Shown here: piece by piece, positions 17,628 through 26,878 of the stretch
How positions within the stretch are numbered: the stretch's first letter is position 1
Layout of the letters: each line of letters opens with the position of its first letter
From: Oceanococcus sp. HetDA_MAG_MS8
GTDB lineage: Bacteria > Pseudomonadota > Gammaproteobacteria > Nevskiales > Oceanococcaceae
Length of the DNA stretch: 64,000 nucleotides
NCBI GenBank assembly: GCA_019192445.1
Contig: JAHCMK010000003.1
Coordinates: 372,001 to 436,000 of the forward strand
Reading direction: 5' to 3'
The notes under the pieces: model-generated
Told to the model about the DNA's origin: nothing
Database searches by the model: none
The model's input: the letters and a program-made list of their open reading frames with translations, nothing else
Position numbers and translations under genes: made by a program

Positions 17628-17636
17628 TGATATAGT
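17628..17636 (+). promoter_or_regulatory. extended -10 promoter for the NhaR-like gene
   Basis: TGATATAGT forms an extended -10 element (TG, one base, TATAGT) 30 bases before the regulator ATG at 17666. The -35 match is weak, as is common for extended -10 promoters. It lies in the 91-base gap shared with the divergent sbtA gene, where a LysR protein would be expected to bind. Confidence 0.45.
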
Positions 17637-17665
17637 GGTGTTAGATCAACCAAAACTGCAAGTTT

Positions 17666-18574
17666 ATGCGCGAGTTGAACCTCAAACACCTGCATTATTT
17701 CTGGGTGGTTGCACGCGAGGGCTCAATTACACGGGCGAGTGAGCGCTTATTTGTAACTCCGCAAACCATCAGTGCCCAGATTCGGGAGCTGGAGCAACGC
17801 TTGCAGTGCGAGCTCTTTGAGAGGCAGGGGCGCAGTTTACGCTTGACCTCTGCGGGCAATACCGCCTTGCAGTACGCCGACACCATTTTTGACCTGAGTC
17901 GGGAATTAGCCGCAGTGCTGGTCGAGGGCGGCGTAGAACTGCGCCAAATGCGCGTGGGTATTGTCGATGTGGTGCCTAAGTCCATTTCCGCACTCCTCAT
18001 GCAGCCCCTGCTCAAGGCAGATCCTGCTCCTCGCTTACTCTGCCGCGAGGGCAAGTTGACCGACTTAGTCGCGCGCATGGCCCAACAGGGTCTGGACTGC
18101 GTGATTTCAGATTTGCCGGCCCCCTTGGGTGCGAACCTACGCCTGTACACGCAAGAGCTGGGCAGTAGTCCGGTGAGTTTTTTTGCGGCCGAAGGAGTGG
18201 CGCCGGCTGCACACAAGGCTTTTCCCGAGAACCTCAATGGCTCACGTTTTTTGCTGCCAAGGCGACATACCGCCCTGCGTACAGCCCTGGAAAATTGGCT
18301 GCGTGAACATGGCGTGAACTACCATCTGGCTGGGGAGTGCGACGACAGTGCTCTCATCAAAGCCTTGGGCCAATCGGGAGCCGGGGTTTTTATTGCGCCA
18401 ACCGCGGCCGAGGCTGAGGTGGTGCACCAATACGGTGTGGAAGTGTTAGGGCACACCGAAGATCTGCAAGCCCAGTATTTCTTGATCACGACCACACCGA
18501 TTAGTGAGCGGCCTTTGCTCTCGGCTATCGTAAGCAATGCGCGTGAGCGCCTGTTTGCGCAGGCGGATGCTTAG
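17666..18574 (+). CDS. LysR-family regulator, NhaR-like
   Basis: DNA-binding regulator of 302 residues. The N-terminal winged helix reads LNLKHLHYFWVVAREGSITRASERLFVTPQTISAQIRELE over two segments, close to E. coli NhaR (NHLYYFWHVYKEGS). The effector domain also resembles NhaR, with DCVISDLPAP, LLPRRHTALR and ECDDSALIKALGQSGAGVFIAPT. NhaR activates a sodium/proton antiporter in response to sodium. Here the divergent target appears to be sbtA-purE-purK. Sodium or bicarbonate sensing is therefore an inference. Confidence 0.85.
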   Translation: MRELNLKHLHYFWVVAREGSITRASERLFVTPQTISAQIRELEQRLQCELFERQGRSLRLTSAGNTALQYADTIFDLSRELAAVLVEGGVELRQMRVGIVDVVPKSISALLMQPLLKADPAPRLLCREGKLTDLVARMAQQGLDCVISDLPAPLGANLRLYTQELGSSPVSFFAAEGVAPAAHKAFPENLNGSRFLLPRRHTALRTALENWLREHGVNYHLAGECDDSALIKALGQSGAGVFIAPTAAEAEVVHQYGVEVLGHTEDLQAQYFLITTTPISERPLLSAIVSNARERLFAQADA

Positions 18575-18597
18575 GGCCTCATCCATCCCCGTTGGTC

Positions 18598-20160
18598 TTA
18601 CCAAAATCCCCACACGATGAGCCCTACCAGCCCGACCACGGCCACCGTCCCAGCTCGATAGTCCCGATACCAGGCAAGGCGAGGGTCGGCAGCGGCGTCT
18701 TCCAGGCGAAAGAGGACCGACCTCTTGGGTGGGGCTGCAGGCGCATGCCGTTGATACCACTGACTGCTCATCACCAAAAGGAGGCTGCTGACAATGGCCA
18801 GCAGCCCGGCATCAACGGTGAAATGCAAGGGCCAGTGTTCGCTACGCCCCAAGCCGAAGAGGCACAATCCCAGGGCATGGCCACCGAGTAAGGTGACCCA
18901 GGCGGCTTTGGGATGGGCGCGTGCCCACAGTGCTCCACCAATGAACACCACCGCCACTGGCGGAACCGCATAAGCAAAGACTTGTTGCAAGTAGGCAAAT
19001 AGCCCTGGGAATTGGCGAATGATTGGCGCCCAGCCTATCGCCAGCAACATGAAACCCAGGGTTGTCGCCCTGGCGATCGCAAGACGCTTGCGCTGGGATA
19101 ACTGGCGATCTTCCAGGCCCACCAAGTCATACAAGGTGAGGGCCGATGCGGCATTCAGGGCCGAGTCGATGGTGCTCATGATGGCGGCAATCAACCCCGC
19201 GAGAACCAGGCCGCGTAAGCCTACGGGCAGCAGCTCCTTGACCAGGGTGGGAAAGACCTCATCGCCACGCTCTAGGCCCGGGAACAAGGACACCGCCATG
19301 GCTCCAGGCAGCACCATGATGAATAAGGGCAATAACTTCAGTGCAGCGGCAAAAAGCGCACCCCGCCGAGCCTCGCTGAGATTTTTTGCAGCCAAAAAGC
19401 GTTGGGAAATGTATTGGTTGGTGGTCCAGTAGTACAGCCCCATGACGGGTAAGCCCAGGATCAGGCCTGGCCACGGTAGATCATCATCACTGGCCGGGCG
19501 AATCATGTGCAGATGGTCGGGGGGCGTGGCCTTGAGTACGGCCAACCAAGACCAATCAAAGGCTTGGAAGCACACGACCGTAATTGCGATGGAGCCCGCG
19601 AGTAGGATCAGCGCCTGGATGGCATCGGTGAGCATGACGGCTTTGAGACCGCCGGCGCTGGTGTACAAACCCGCGAACAGGCCCAGCCCAATCAGGGTGG
19701 GCCAGAGCGGAAGTTCTGGCACGAAAACCTGCAGGACCAGCGCTCCGGCATACAGGCTGCCAGCTGTGTCGACCACAATGGAGAGAAAAATCATGACGCC
19801 GGAGACGTAGCGACGGGCCCGCCGATCAAAGCGTTGCTCAATGTAGTCCGGCAGAGTTTGGATGCGGTTGCGCAAATACAAAGGCAGCAAAACGATAGCC
19901 GCAAAGACCAAGGCCAGTGCCGCCATCCACTCATAAGCGGCGACCGCAATGCCGCGGTTATAGGCGGCGCCAGCCAGTCCGATGAGCGTGGTGCTGGAGA
20001 TGTTGCTGGCGAACAAAGAGAGGCCTACAACGCTCCAGCCCAGGCTACGCCCGGCAAGGAAAAGGTCATCGTCGCTTTGCGTGTTGCGGCTCACACGCCA
20101 GCCAATTCCGGCCACCAATACCAAGTAGAGCAGCGGAACGGCTAAGTCCCAGAGCATCAT
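18598..20160 (-). CDS. sodium:solute symporter, vSGLT-like
   Basis: Inner-membrane symporter of 520 residues with about 14 hydrophobic helices, in the SSS family. The segments SLFASNISSTTLIGLAGAAY and YEWMAALALVFAAI closely resemble the Vibrio sodium/galactose transporter vSGLT, and IMSTIDSALNAASAL is the conserved TM8 sodium-site region. Substrate is probably a sugar or sugar derivative. GGAGG lies nine bases before the ATG. It is divergent from a GH13_18 phosphorylase across 124 bases containing a tandem repeat, so the pair may share control and substrate, for example glucosylglycerol or glucose. Confidence 0.88.
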   Translation of the reverse strand: MMLWDLAVPLLYLVLVAGIGWRVSRNTQSDDDLFLAGRSLGWSVVGLSLFASNISSTTLIGLAGAAYNRGIAVAAYEWMAALALVFAAIVLLPLYLRNRIQTLPDYIEQRFDRRARRYVSGVMIFLSIVVDTAGSLYAGALVLQVFVPELPLWPTLIGLGLFAGLYTSAGGLKAVMLTDAIQALILLAGSIAITVVCFQAFDWSWLAVLKATPPDHLHMIRPASDDDLPWPGLILGLPVMGLYYWTTNQYISQRFLAAKNLSEARRGALFAAALKLLPLFIMVLPGAMAVSLFPGLERGDEVFPTLVKELLPVGLRGLVLAGLIAAIMSTIDSALNAASALTLYDLVGLEDRQLSQRKRLAIARATTLGFMLLAIGWAPIIRQFPGLFAYLQQVFAYAVPPVAVVFIGGALWARAHPKAAWVTLLGGHALGLCLFGLGRSEHWPLHFTVDAGLLAIVSSLLLVMSSQWYQRHAPAAPPKRSVLFRLEDAAADPRLAWYRDYRAGTVAVVGLVGLIVWGFW

Positions 20161-20214
20161 CGAGTGGGTCCTCCATCGCGAGCGATTTGCGCCATCAACC
20201 CTAACAGCCCCAGG

Positions 20215-20240
20215 CAGAGGAACAAGTCAGAGGAACAAGC
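20215..20240. repeat. tandem 13-base repeat between symporter and phosphorylase genes
   Basis: CAGAGGAACAAGT (20215-20227) is followed directly by CAGAGGAACAAGC (20228-20240), so twelve of thirteen bases repeat with no spacer. The pair lies 45 bases before the phosphorylase ATG and 55 bases before the symporter ATG on the other strand. It is a candidate binding site for a regulator acting on both genes. Confidence 0.6.
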
Positions 20241-20284
20241 CAGGGGGGGGTGCAAGGTGGGGCTGGCTATGTCACATTTCTGCC

Positions 20285-21748
20285 ATGAACAATCCAAGCT
20301 CGCCGGTGCTCAAGCCGCAAATTCAGCTCATCGCTTACCCCGATCGCATCGGCAGCAACCTCGCTGACCTGCATCACTTTCTCGAAACCAGAATGGCCGG
20401 ATGTTTCGGTGGGGTCCACATTCTGCCGCTGTATCCCAGTAACGCCGATAGTGGTTTTTCCCCATTGACGCATGAGGAGGTCGACCCCGCCTTCGGCAGC
20501 TGGGATGACATCGAAACCATTGCGCGGGACTACGACCTCTGCCTGGATCTGACGCTGAATCACATCTCAGATGCATCGGCGGAGTTTCAGGATTTCGTGG
20601 CCAAAGGCCGCGACTCAGAGTACGCATCGCTGTTTGTAGACGTGGATGGCTTTGGTGACTTCACCGCCGATGACTTGGCCAAGATTCACATTCGCAAGGA
20701 GAAAGAGCCCTTTCGCGAGGTGCAGTTTGCCGACGGTAGTCAGGCACGTGTGTGGTGCACTTTCACCGAACATCAAATTGACCTGGATTACCGCTCGCAG
20801 AAAACCTATGAGCTCATGCAGCGCTACATGGAGTTTCTGTGCGCGCGAGGGGTGAAGCTGTTTCGGCTAGACGCCTTCGGCTACACCACCAAGGAGCGTG
20901 GAACCAGCTGCTTTTTGGTGGAGCCGCGGGTCTATGAAATTTTGGACTGGTTTGCCGATGTGGCTGAGGAGAATGGCGCTGAGGTTCTACCTGAAGTGCA
21001 CGATCATTACTCCTATCAAATGGCCATTGGCGCCCGCGGCATGCGGCCTTATGGGTTCGCCTTGCCACCACTGATTTTGCACGCGCTGTTAGATGCCGAC
21101 AGCCGTTACTTGAAGAATTGGCTGCGCATCTGTCCGCGTAATCAAGTCACCGTGCTGGACACCCACGACGGAATTTGTATTCCTGATGTCGAAGGCCTGC
21201 TGCCGGCCGATAAGATTCAAGCCACCATCAATAATGTGTCTGAGCGCTCCGCCGACCCCATCCTGCGTGGCTCGGCTGCCAACGTGCATTCGGTGGGTGC
21301 GATTTATCAGCTCACCTGCACCTTCTATGACGCGCTCAAGCGTAATGATGACGCTTATATATGCGCCAGGGCAGTGCAGTTTTTTTGCCCTGGCATACCG
21401 CAGGTCTACTACGTAGGGGCGCTAGCCGGTCAGAATGACTGGGCGCGCATGGAGGGCAGCGGTGAGCTACGCGACATCAACCGGCATAGTTATGACTTCG
21501 CCGAGGTTGATACGGCATTGGAGCAACCCGTGGTGCAAAGGCTGATTGCCTTGATGCGCTTTCGCAATCAGCACCCGGCTTTCGCCGAAGGTAAGTTCGT
21601 TTTGCATTACAGCAACGACTCTTCTCTGGTCATGGCCTGGGAGGCTGAAGGCAGCTATGCCCGTTTGGAGTTAGAGCTACATTTCCGCAAAGCGACCATC
21701 TACTACCACGACACCCATACCGGGGTGGACGCGGTATTCACGCCTTAG
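20285..21748 (+). CDS. GH13_18 sugar phosphorylase, possible glucosylglycerol phosphorylase
   Basis: Retaining alpha-glucoside phosphorylase of 487 residues in the sucrose-phosphorylase subfamily. The nucleophile is D196 in FRLDAFGY, the acid/base E237 in LPEVHDHY, and the transition-state Asp D295 in DTHDGI. The N-terminus IQLIAYPDRIGSNLADL and the segment GGVHILPLYPSNADSGFSP are typical. Members act on sucrose, sucrose-6-phosphate, glucosylglycerate or glucosylglycerol; a Marinobacter enzyme of this subfamily uses glucosylglycerol. The ggpS gene 5 kb away makes that substrate plausible here, but I cannot settle specificity from sequence alone. No clear ribosome site precedes the ATG. Confidence 0.85.
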   Translation: MNNPSSPVLKPQIQLIAYPDRIGSNLADLHHFLETRMAGCFGGVHILPLYPSNADSGFSPLTHEEVDPAFGSWDDIETIARDYDLCLDLTLNHISDASAEFQDFVAKGRDSEYASLFVDVDGFGDFTADDLAKIHIRKEKEPFREVQFADGSQARVWCTFTEHQIDLDYRSQKTYELMQRYMEFLCARGVKLFRLDAFGYTTKERGTSCFLVEPRVYEILDWFADVAEENGAEVLPEVHDHYSYQMAIGARGMRPYGFALPPLILHALLDADSRYLKNWLRICPRNQVTVLDTHDGICIPDVEGLLPADKIQATINNVSERSADPILRGSAANVHSVGAIYQLTCTFYDALKRNDDAYICARAVQFFCPGIPQVYYVGALAGQNDWARMEGSGELRDINRHSYDFAEVDTALEQPVVQRLIALMRFRNQHPAFAEGKFVLHYSNDSSLVMAWEAEGSYARLELELHFRKATIYYHDTHTGVDAVFTP

Positions 21749-21762
21749 GCATGAGCGCTTTG

Positions 21763-21786
21763 AGCCTCAGCTGTGCTGCTGAGGCT
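21763..21786 (+). terminator. hairpin after the phosphorylase gene
   Basis: AGCCTCAGC, loop TGTGCT, GCTGAGGCT: a nine-base perfect stem starting 15 bases after the stop. No T-run follows, so termination without Rho is uncertain. Confidence 0.4.
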
Positions 21787-21949
21787 ATGGCTTACGCAAA
21801 AGTGGGGCCGGGGTTTCAAACGGGGCGCTGCGGTTTGGCCTAGCCCCCGGTCATTGTTCAAGCCGGCTACACTGCCGGGCCAAAGCGCCGTCGAGGGCGG
21901 CATGGGGATGCTAGGCGTTTCGCCTGATCAATAGAGGAGATGAGGATTC

Positions 21950-23446
21950 ATGGCGCGGTTTGCGGAATATACCCAGTACGATGCAATGGGTTTGGCCGAG
22001 TTGGTGCACAAGGGTGAGATCAGCGCGCAGGAACTGCTGGCCGAGGCGCAAGCACGCGCTGAACAGCACAACCCTCAGCTCAATGCCATTGTGGCCCGCC
22101 TCGATCATGTGGCAGATGCTGCGCTCAAAGCGGGCTTGCCCGACGGCCCCTTTCGGGGAGTGCCCTTTCTGCTTAAGGATCTGAGCAATGCTCTGGGCGG
22201 AGAGGTGCGTACGTCTGGTTCACGCTACTTTCGGGATTTCGTTCCGGCTCAAGATTCGGAGCTTGTGCGTCGCTACAAAGCTGCTGGTGTGACGATTTTT
22301 GGGAAATCAAACACCCCAGAATTCGGCACCATGCCCATCACCGACCCAGACTACTTGGGCAGTGCGCGCAATCCATGGAACACCGAGCACACCCCCGGAG
22401 GATCTTCAGGGGGCGCAGGTGCAGCCGTTGCTGCTGGCATTGTGCCGATGGCCAATGGCGGAGATGGTGGAGGCTCCATTCGGATTCCCGCGTCCTGCTG
22501 TGGCCTCGTTGGGCTTAAGCCCACCCGCGCGCGTACGCCATGTGGCCCAGAGGTGCCTGAGCACTGGTTTGGCATGAGCATTGAGCATGTGCTGAGTCGC
22601 AGCGTCCGCGATAGTGCAGCCATGTTGGATGCCACCTGCGCGCCCGAAGAAGGGGCGCCTTATGCCGCGCCGCCGGTGCCACAGGGTGGTTTCCTGCAGG
22701 GCTTAGATTCGCCGGTGAAGAAACTCCGGATCGCCTTCACCACGGCTGATTGGCTGGGCCGCGGCCTAGACCCCGAGTGCATTGAAGGGGTGCATAACAC
22801 CGCCAAATTGTTACAAGACCTCGGGCATGAGGTTGTCGAGGCTGATCCCGGAGTGAATCGGGAAGAGTTCATCTACGCCATGGGCACTATTACCTCCGCT
22901 GAGACCAGTGCCATGATGCAGGCGGCGGCTCGGAGTACAGGGCGCAAGCTCACCCGGGCTGATTTTGAGCCACATAACTGGGCTATGTACAAATTGGGGC
23001 AGGCCTTCACAGCGGCTGAGCTGCAATGGGGTGTGGCCACCATGCGTCGTATCGGCCAGCATATGGCCCAATTCATGCGGTCTTATGATGTGCTGCTGAC
23101 CAGTACGCTGGGTATGCCGCCGGTCCCTTGCGGGGCACTCAAAGCCCAGGGCATGGAAAAAGTCATGCTCAACCTCATTAACGTATTGCCGCTGGGCCGA
23201 ATCGCCACGCAGCGCGATCTACTCATTCAAAATTACGCGCCCATCTTTGACTGGATTCCGACCACGCCCATTGCCAATGCCAGCGGTGCGCCTTCGCTAT
23301 CCTTGCCCTTGCATTGGTCCTCTAACAACTTGCCTGTGGGCATGATGTTTACCGGGCGCTTTGGTGATGACCTCACCTTGTTGCAATTAGCCCGGCAGTT
23401 GGAACAGGCCCAGCCATGGTTCGATAAGCGGCCAGCAGGGTATTAA
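21950..23446 (+). CDS. amidase-signature family amidase
   Basis: Hydrolase of 498 residues in the amidase-signature family. The Ser-cisSer-Lys triad is visible: Lys in PFLLKDLSN (about 76), cis-Ser in the GGSSGGAG loop and the nucleophile Ser in GGDGGGSIRIPAS. Length is normal and there is no signal peptide or membrane helix. A GAGGAG ribosome site precedes the ATG. It is not part of a gatCAB cluster: gatB and gatC are absent, and residues after the core differ from GatA. Substrate is unknown. Confidence 0.88.
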   Translation: MARFAEYTQYDAMGLAELVHKGEISAQELLAEAQARAEQHNPQLNAIVARLDHVADAALKAGLPDGPFRGVPFLLKDLSNALGGEVRTSGSRYFRDFVPAQDSELVRRYKAAGVTIFGKSNTPEFGTMPITDPDYLGSARNPWNTEHTPGGSSGGAGAAVAAGIVPMANGGDGGGSIRIPASCCGLVGLKPTRARTPCGPEVPEHWFGMSIEHVLSRSVRDSAAMLDATCAPEEGAPYAAPPVPQGGFLQGLDSPVKKLRIAFTTADWLGRGLDPECIEGVHNTAKLLQDLGHEVVEADPGVNREEFIYAMGTITSAETSAMMQAAARSTGRKLTRADFEPHNWAMYKLGQAFTAAELQWGVATMRRIGQHMAQFMRSYDVLLTSTLGMPPVPCGALKAQGMEKVMLNLINVLPLGRIATQRDLLIQNYAPIFDWIPTTPIANASGAPSLSLPLHWSSNNLPVGMMFTGRFGDDLTLLQLARQLEQAQPWFDKRPAGY

Positions 23447-23532
23447 GCCTAGGTCTGTGGCGTAGGCGACTGGAGCTGCGCGACCTAGCGCCTCGAGCGC
23501 ATATCGCCGCTCTAAGGCTATGGAGCGCCGGG

Positions 23533-25335
23533 TCAGGTTTTGGCTAAGCCGCGCGCTTGGGGCGATTGCAATAAGGCTCGGCTCTCCAACAACACCGACA
23601 TAGCATGGTCGTAGCCCACGCGAACCAAATCATCGATGTGCTCCCAGTCAAACATCCCCACCTTGGGGACGGGCATCTGAATGAACACATCGGCCATTTC
23701 GCGTCGTTGTGCCAGACCAGACTCACTGGTCAAGGTGGCTGTACGGGTCAAAATCTCAAACAGGGAAGGGCGCTTTTGCTCCAGGTCCCATTGGTGCAAA
23801 ACGTCGACCGCAGGGCCTTCTACGCCGCGGCAATGCACAGTGCCTTCAGTCCCTACATTGCTGGCCAGCACGGGGCCTCGTCCCCAGTCATGCATCACAT
23901 CCGTGGGCAGGTTGTTGACGATGCCCCCATCGGCATGCAAGTTGCCCTTCCAGCCGATGGGAGGAGCAACCCCAGGGATACACATGCTGGCCGCACACCA
24001 GGTGGCTAAGCTGCCCTCGCGGTGCGCATGGGCATGGCCTTGGGTGAGATTGGTACTGAGGCAGTAGTAGGGGTGCCACAGACTCTCAATCAAGGTGTCA
24101 CCAAAAAGTTCGCGTAGGGCTTTGTAAAAACGCTGGCCGCGAATGAGGGAGACGCGCGGAAGCACAAAGTCGTTCATCAAGTTGCGCTGCACGAAATTGT
24201 CGCGGCAGATGCCGACCATTTCTCGCGGCGTAATGCCCTGTGCCCACAGCGCTGCAATAAAGGCTCCCATACTGGAGCCGCCAAATAGATCCACCGGAAT
24301 ATTCAACTCGCTCAGGGCGCGCGCCAAACCGATATGCGCGAAGCCCCGCGCGCCACCGCCACCCAGCACCACGCCGATAGCACGACCAATGAGCTGGCGG
24401 GCAATGGCGTCGACGGTGTCTTGGTCTCCGGAGCACCAATAATGGTGGTCACGGGCTTGAAGTTGCTGCTTTAAACCCTGCACCTCACCCAGCGCATTGC
24501 CATTGCGTCGGAGAATGACCTCACGGGTGGACAGGTGTGGCGCGTCGGCCAGTAAGGCCAGGACCTCGTCGCGAACACGCGGCTGATGGGCTTCGCCGGC
24601 AAGCAATAGAGCGTCGGCCTGGCGCAGGCAGCGCCGCTGCCATTCTGGGTGTGCAGCGTGCGGTTTCACCACGAATAAAAGCATATCGTGGGCACGTTCC
24701 TGTTCCCCCAGCCAGCGCACCAGGCGCCGATTCTCGGCGCTGTCCGCAAAGGGCGTTTCTGAGGTGCCGGGGCCCAATGCGGCGTCAACGGTGGCTGCAT
24801 CGATGACGCACACCTCTTGTTCCCGGCGCAGACTCTCGAGCAGGCGACGTTCAAATTCCTTGGCGCCGGACCCTGGCCACAGCTCCATCAAGCTCATGGT
24901 TTTGAGCGGGCTACTCTCAGGACCATGGTGACGCCGATGCAGTTGCTGCTGGCGACGCACCACGCGACGTAATGTGAGGTAGAGGGCGCCTGGGTACATT
25001 TGTAGCGCCGTGAGTAATTTGAGCCCGGGGAGCTCCAGCAGCACGCTATCGCGCACCGCATGCACGGTATACATCCGCGGTTGATTGGCAACCACGCTCA
25101 CATCGCCAATGGACTCGTCAGCGCCGAACTCTCTGTGGATGAGGCCGCTGCTTGAAGAAGAGCGCAGGCGCCCGCTCACCACCACATACAAGTGATCGGC
25201 CGGTTCACCTTCTTCCATCAGCTGGCTGCCACCCGGCAGCTCTATCAGCCTTGCGGCTCCGGCGATGGCCGCTAGGGGCTCAGCGTGGATCTCCCGAAAT
25301 AGTCGGGATCGGGCGAGGATGGAATGTATGTCCAT
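23533..25335 (-). CDS. patatin-like phospholipase with cyclic-nucleotide-binding domain (NTE type)
   Basis: Esterase of 600 residues resembling bacterial neuropathy-target-esterase proteins. An N-terminal cNMP-binding-like domain (1-125) contains ELPGGSQLMEEGEPADHLYV and GADESIGD. A middle region (about 145-320) has a P-loop-free NTE-type segment. The patatin domain begins with the oxyanion motif GGGGARGFAHIG (325-336), followed by nucleophile S355 in GGSSMG and catalytic D469 in ADGG. No membrane helix is clear, so it is probably peripheral. Expected activity is lysophospholipid or acyl-ester hydrolysis. It is divergent from exonuclease I with only 63 bases between. Confidence 0.9.
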   Translation of the reverse strand: MDIHSILARSRLFREIHAEPLAAIAGAARLIELPGGSQLMEEGEPADHLYVVVSGRLRSSSSSGLIHREFGADESIGDVSVVANQPRMYTVHAVRDSVLLELPGLKLLTALQMYPGALYLTLRRVVRRQQQLHRRHHGPESSPLKTMSLMELWPGSGAKEFERRLLESLRREQEVCVIDAATVDAALGPGTSETPFADSAENRRLVRWLGEQERAHDMLLFVVKPHAAHPEWQRRCLRQADALLLAGEAHQPRVRDEVLALLADAPHLSTREVILRRNGNALGEVQGLKQQLQARDHHYWCSGDQDTVDAIARQLIGRAIGVVLGGGGARGFAHIGLARALSELNIPVDLFGGSSMGAFIAALWAQGITPREMVGICRDNFVQRNLMNDFVLPRVSLIRGQRFYKALRELFGDTLIESLWHPYYCLSTNLTQGHAHAHREGSLATWCAASMCIPGVAPPIGWKGNLHADGGIVNNLPTDVMHDWGRGPVLASNVGTEGTVHCRGVEGPAVDVLHQWDLEQKRPSLFEILTRTATLTSESGLAQRREMADVFIQMPVPKVGMFDWEHIDDLVRVGYDHAMSVLLESRALLQSPQARGLAKT

Positions 25336-25398
25336 GGCCGGGTACAGCAGTCACCTTTAAGATGCCGCTTCAGTCTGCCATGTTGCGAAGGCTTCTGA

Positions 25399-26832
25399 AT
25401 GACCGCCGCATTTTGTTTTTACGATTTAGAAACCTTTGGGACCACACCGGGTCGGGACCGTATTGCTCAGTTCGCTGTACAGCGAACCAATGCGCAGTTT
25501 GAACCCACTGCTGAACCCGAGGTGGAGTACTGCCAACCTTCACTGTGGCCGCTGCCTGAGCCCGGCGCTTGTGTGGTGACCGGAATCACACCGCAAATTG
25601 CCCAGGCCAGAGGCTTGCCTGAGTGGCGCTTCTGTGAGGCTTTATTGGCGGCCCTGGCAGGACCCAACACCTGCGTGGTGGGCTACAACTCTAGCCAGTT
25701 CGACGATCCCTTTGTGCAGCATTTGTGCTGGCGCAATTTTCAGGACCCTTATGCTTGGCATTGGCGGGATGGGAACAGCCGCTGGGATTTGCTCACCTTG
25801 GTTCGTGCCGCCTTTGCTTTGCGTCCGCAGGGCCTGCAATGGCCTTCCAAGCCCGATGGCGAGCCCAGCCTGAAGCTGGAGGATTTAGCACGCGCGAACC
25901 AACTTCCCCAGCCCAAGGCCCATGATGCCCTTGGGGATGTGACCGCGACTTTGGCCTTGGCGCAGCTGCTACAGCAGGCCCAGCCTAAGCTCACGCAATA
26001 TGCCTTGAGCTTGCGCAATAAGCGCCAGGTCTTGGATTTGCTGGAGCCCGGACAGCCTTTGGCCCATGTCAGCGGCAAAATTCCCGCCCGTCATCGCTGC
26101 CTGACTCTGTGGCTGCCTGTGGTGGCCAGTGCGACCAATGCCAACCAATGGCAGGGTTTGGATCTGCGCGGTCCTTTAACGCCATGGCTGGAGTGGTCGG
26201 CTGAAGAGCTGGCAGAAGCGATCTATAGCCGTAGCGAGGACTTGCCAGAGGGCTTGGAGCGTCCCTTGTTCAAGGGGGTGACGGTGAATCGGGCTCCGTT
26301 TTTGGCGGACCCGGCGACGATTGACGCGCACAGCGCTCAGCAGGCGGCCTTAGATGTGGATGCCTGCTTAGCCAAGGCAGATGCTATCCGCGACCATTGG
26401 GACATTATTGTGGCCAAAGTGCGCGCCATCGAAGCTATTCGTCCCGACTATGCTGACCGCGACGTGGAAGCTCGACTCTATGACGGCTTTGTTCCTGAAG
26501 CGGACCGCCGTCTGAGTGACGAAATTGTAGCTACGCCCTTAGAGGACCTCGCCAGTTTCTCGGGTCGTTTTCAAGATGCGCGCTTAGAAGAGCTGCTGTT
26601 TCGCTTTAGGGCGCGACATGCCGCCGAGACCCTGAGCGCCGCTGAACAAGAAGAATGGCAGCGACTCTCCCGCCAGCAAGTCGAATTTGCGCCGCACGGG
26701 GGTCTGAGCTTGGAAGACTTCATGACCCAGGTGCAGGTCATGGGCCAACAAGCCCAAGGGGAGGACAAACGGGTATTGGGCGAATTATGGCGCTGGGGTC
26801 AGGACACGGCGCGCAGCGTAGGGCTGCTCTAA
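25399..26832 (+). CDS. sbcB: exodeoxyribonuclease I
   Basis: 3'-5' single-strand DNA exonuclease of 477 residues, matching E. coli ExoI in length. The DEDDh active site is visible: D and E in FYDLETFG (residues 8-15), Asp in GYNSSQFDDPF, and His/Asp in KAHDALGDV. The SH3-like and helical C-terminal parts follow (RCLTLWLPVV, NRAPFLADP, FSGRFQDARLEELLFRFRARH). It acts in recombination, mismatch repair and trimming of overhangs. It is probably transcribed alone or with the GPH transporter 46 bases downstream. Confidence 0.95.
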   Translation: MTAAFCFYDLETFGTTPGRDRIAQFAVQRTNAQFEPTAEPEVEYCQPSLWPLPEPGACVVTGITPQIAQARGLPEWRFCEALLAALAGPNTCVVGYNSSQFDDPFVQHLCWRNFQDPYAWHWRDGNSRWDLLTLVRAAFALRPQGLQWPSKPDGEPSLKLEDLARANQLPQPKAHDALGDVTATLALAQLLQQAQPKLTQYALSLRNKRQVLDLLEPGQPLAHVSGKIPARHRCLTLWLPVVASATNANQWQGLDLRGPLTPWLEWSAEELAEAIYSRSEDLPEGLERPLFKGVTVNRAPFLADPATIDAHSAQQAALDVDACLAKADAIRDHWDIIVAKVRAIEAIRPDYADRDVEARLYDGFVPEADRRLSDEIVATPLEDLASFSGRFQDARLEELLFRFRARHAAETLSAAEQEEWQRLSRQQVEFAPHGGLSLEDFMTQVQVMGQQAQGEDKRVLGELWRWGQDTARSVGLL

Positions 26833-26878
26833 AGTCTGGTTGCTGCGCTAAACCATTTAATCTGCAGAGGAGAGAGAC

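Noticed and set aside
21950-23446. gatA, subunit of the tRNA amidotransferase
   Set aside because: The amidase lacks gatB/gatC neighbours and its sequence outside the catalytic core does not match GatA.
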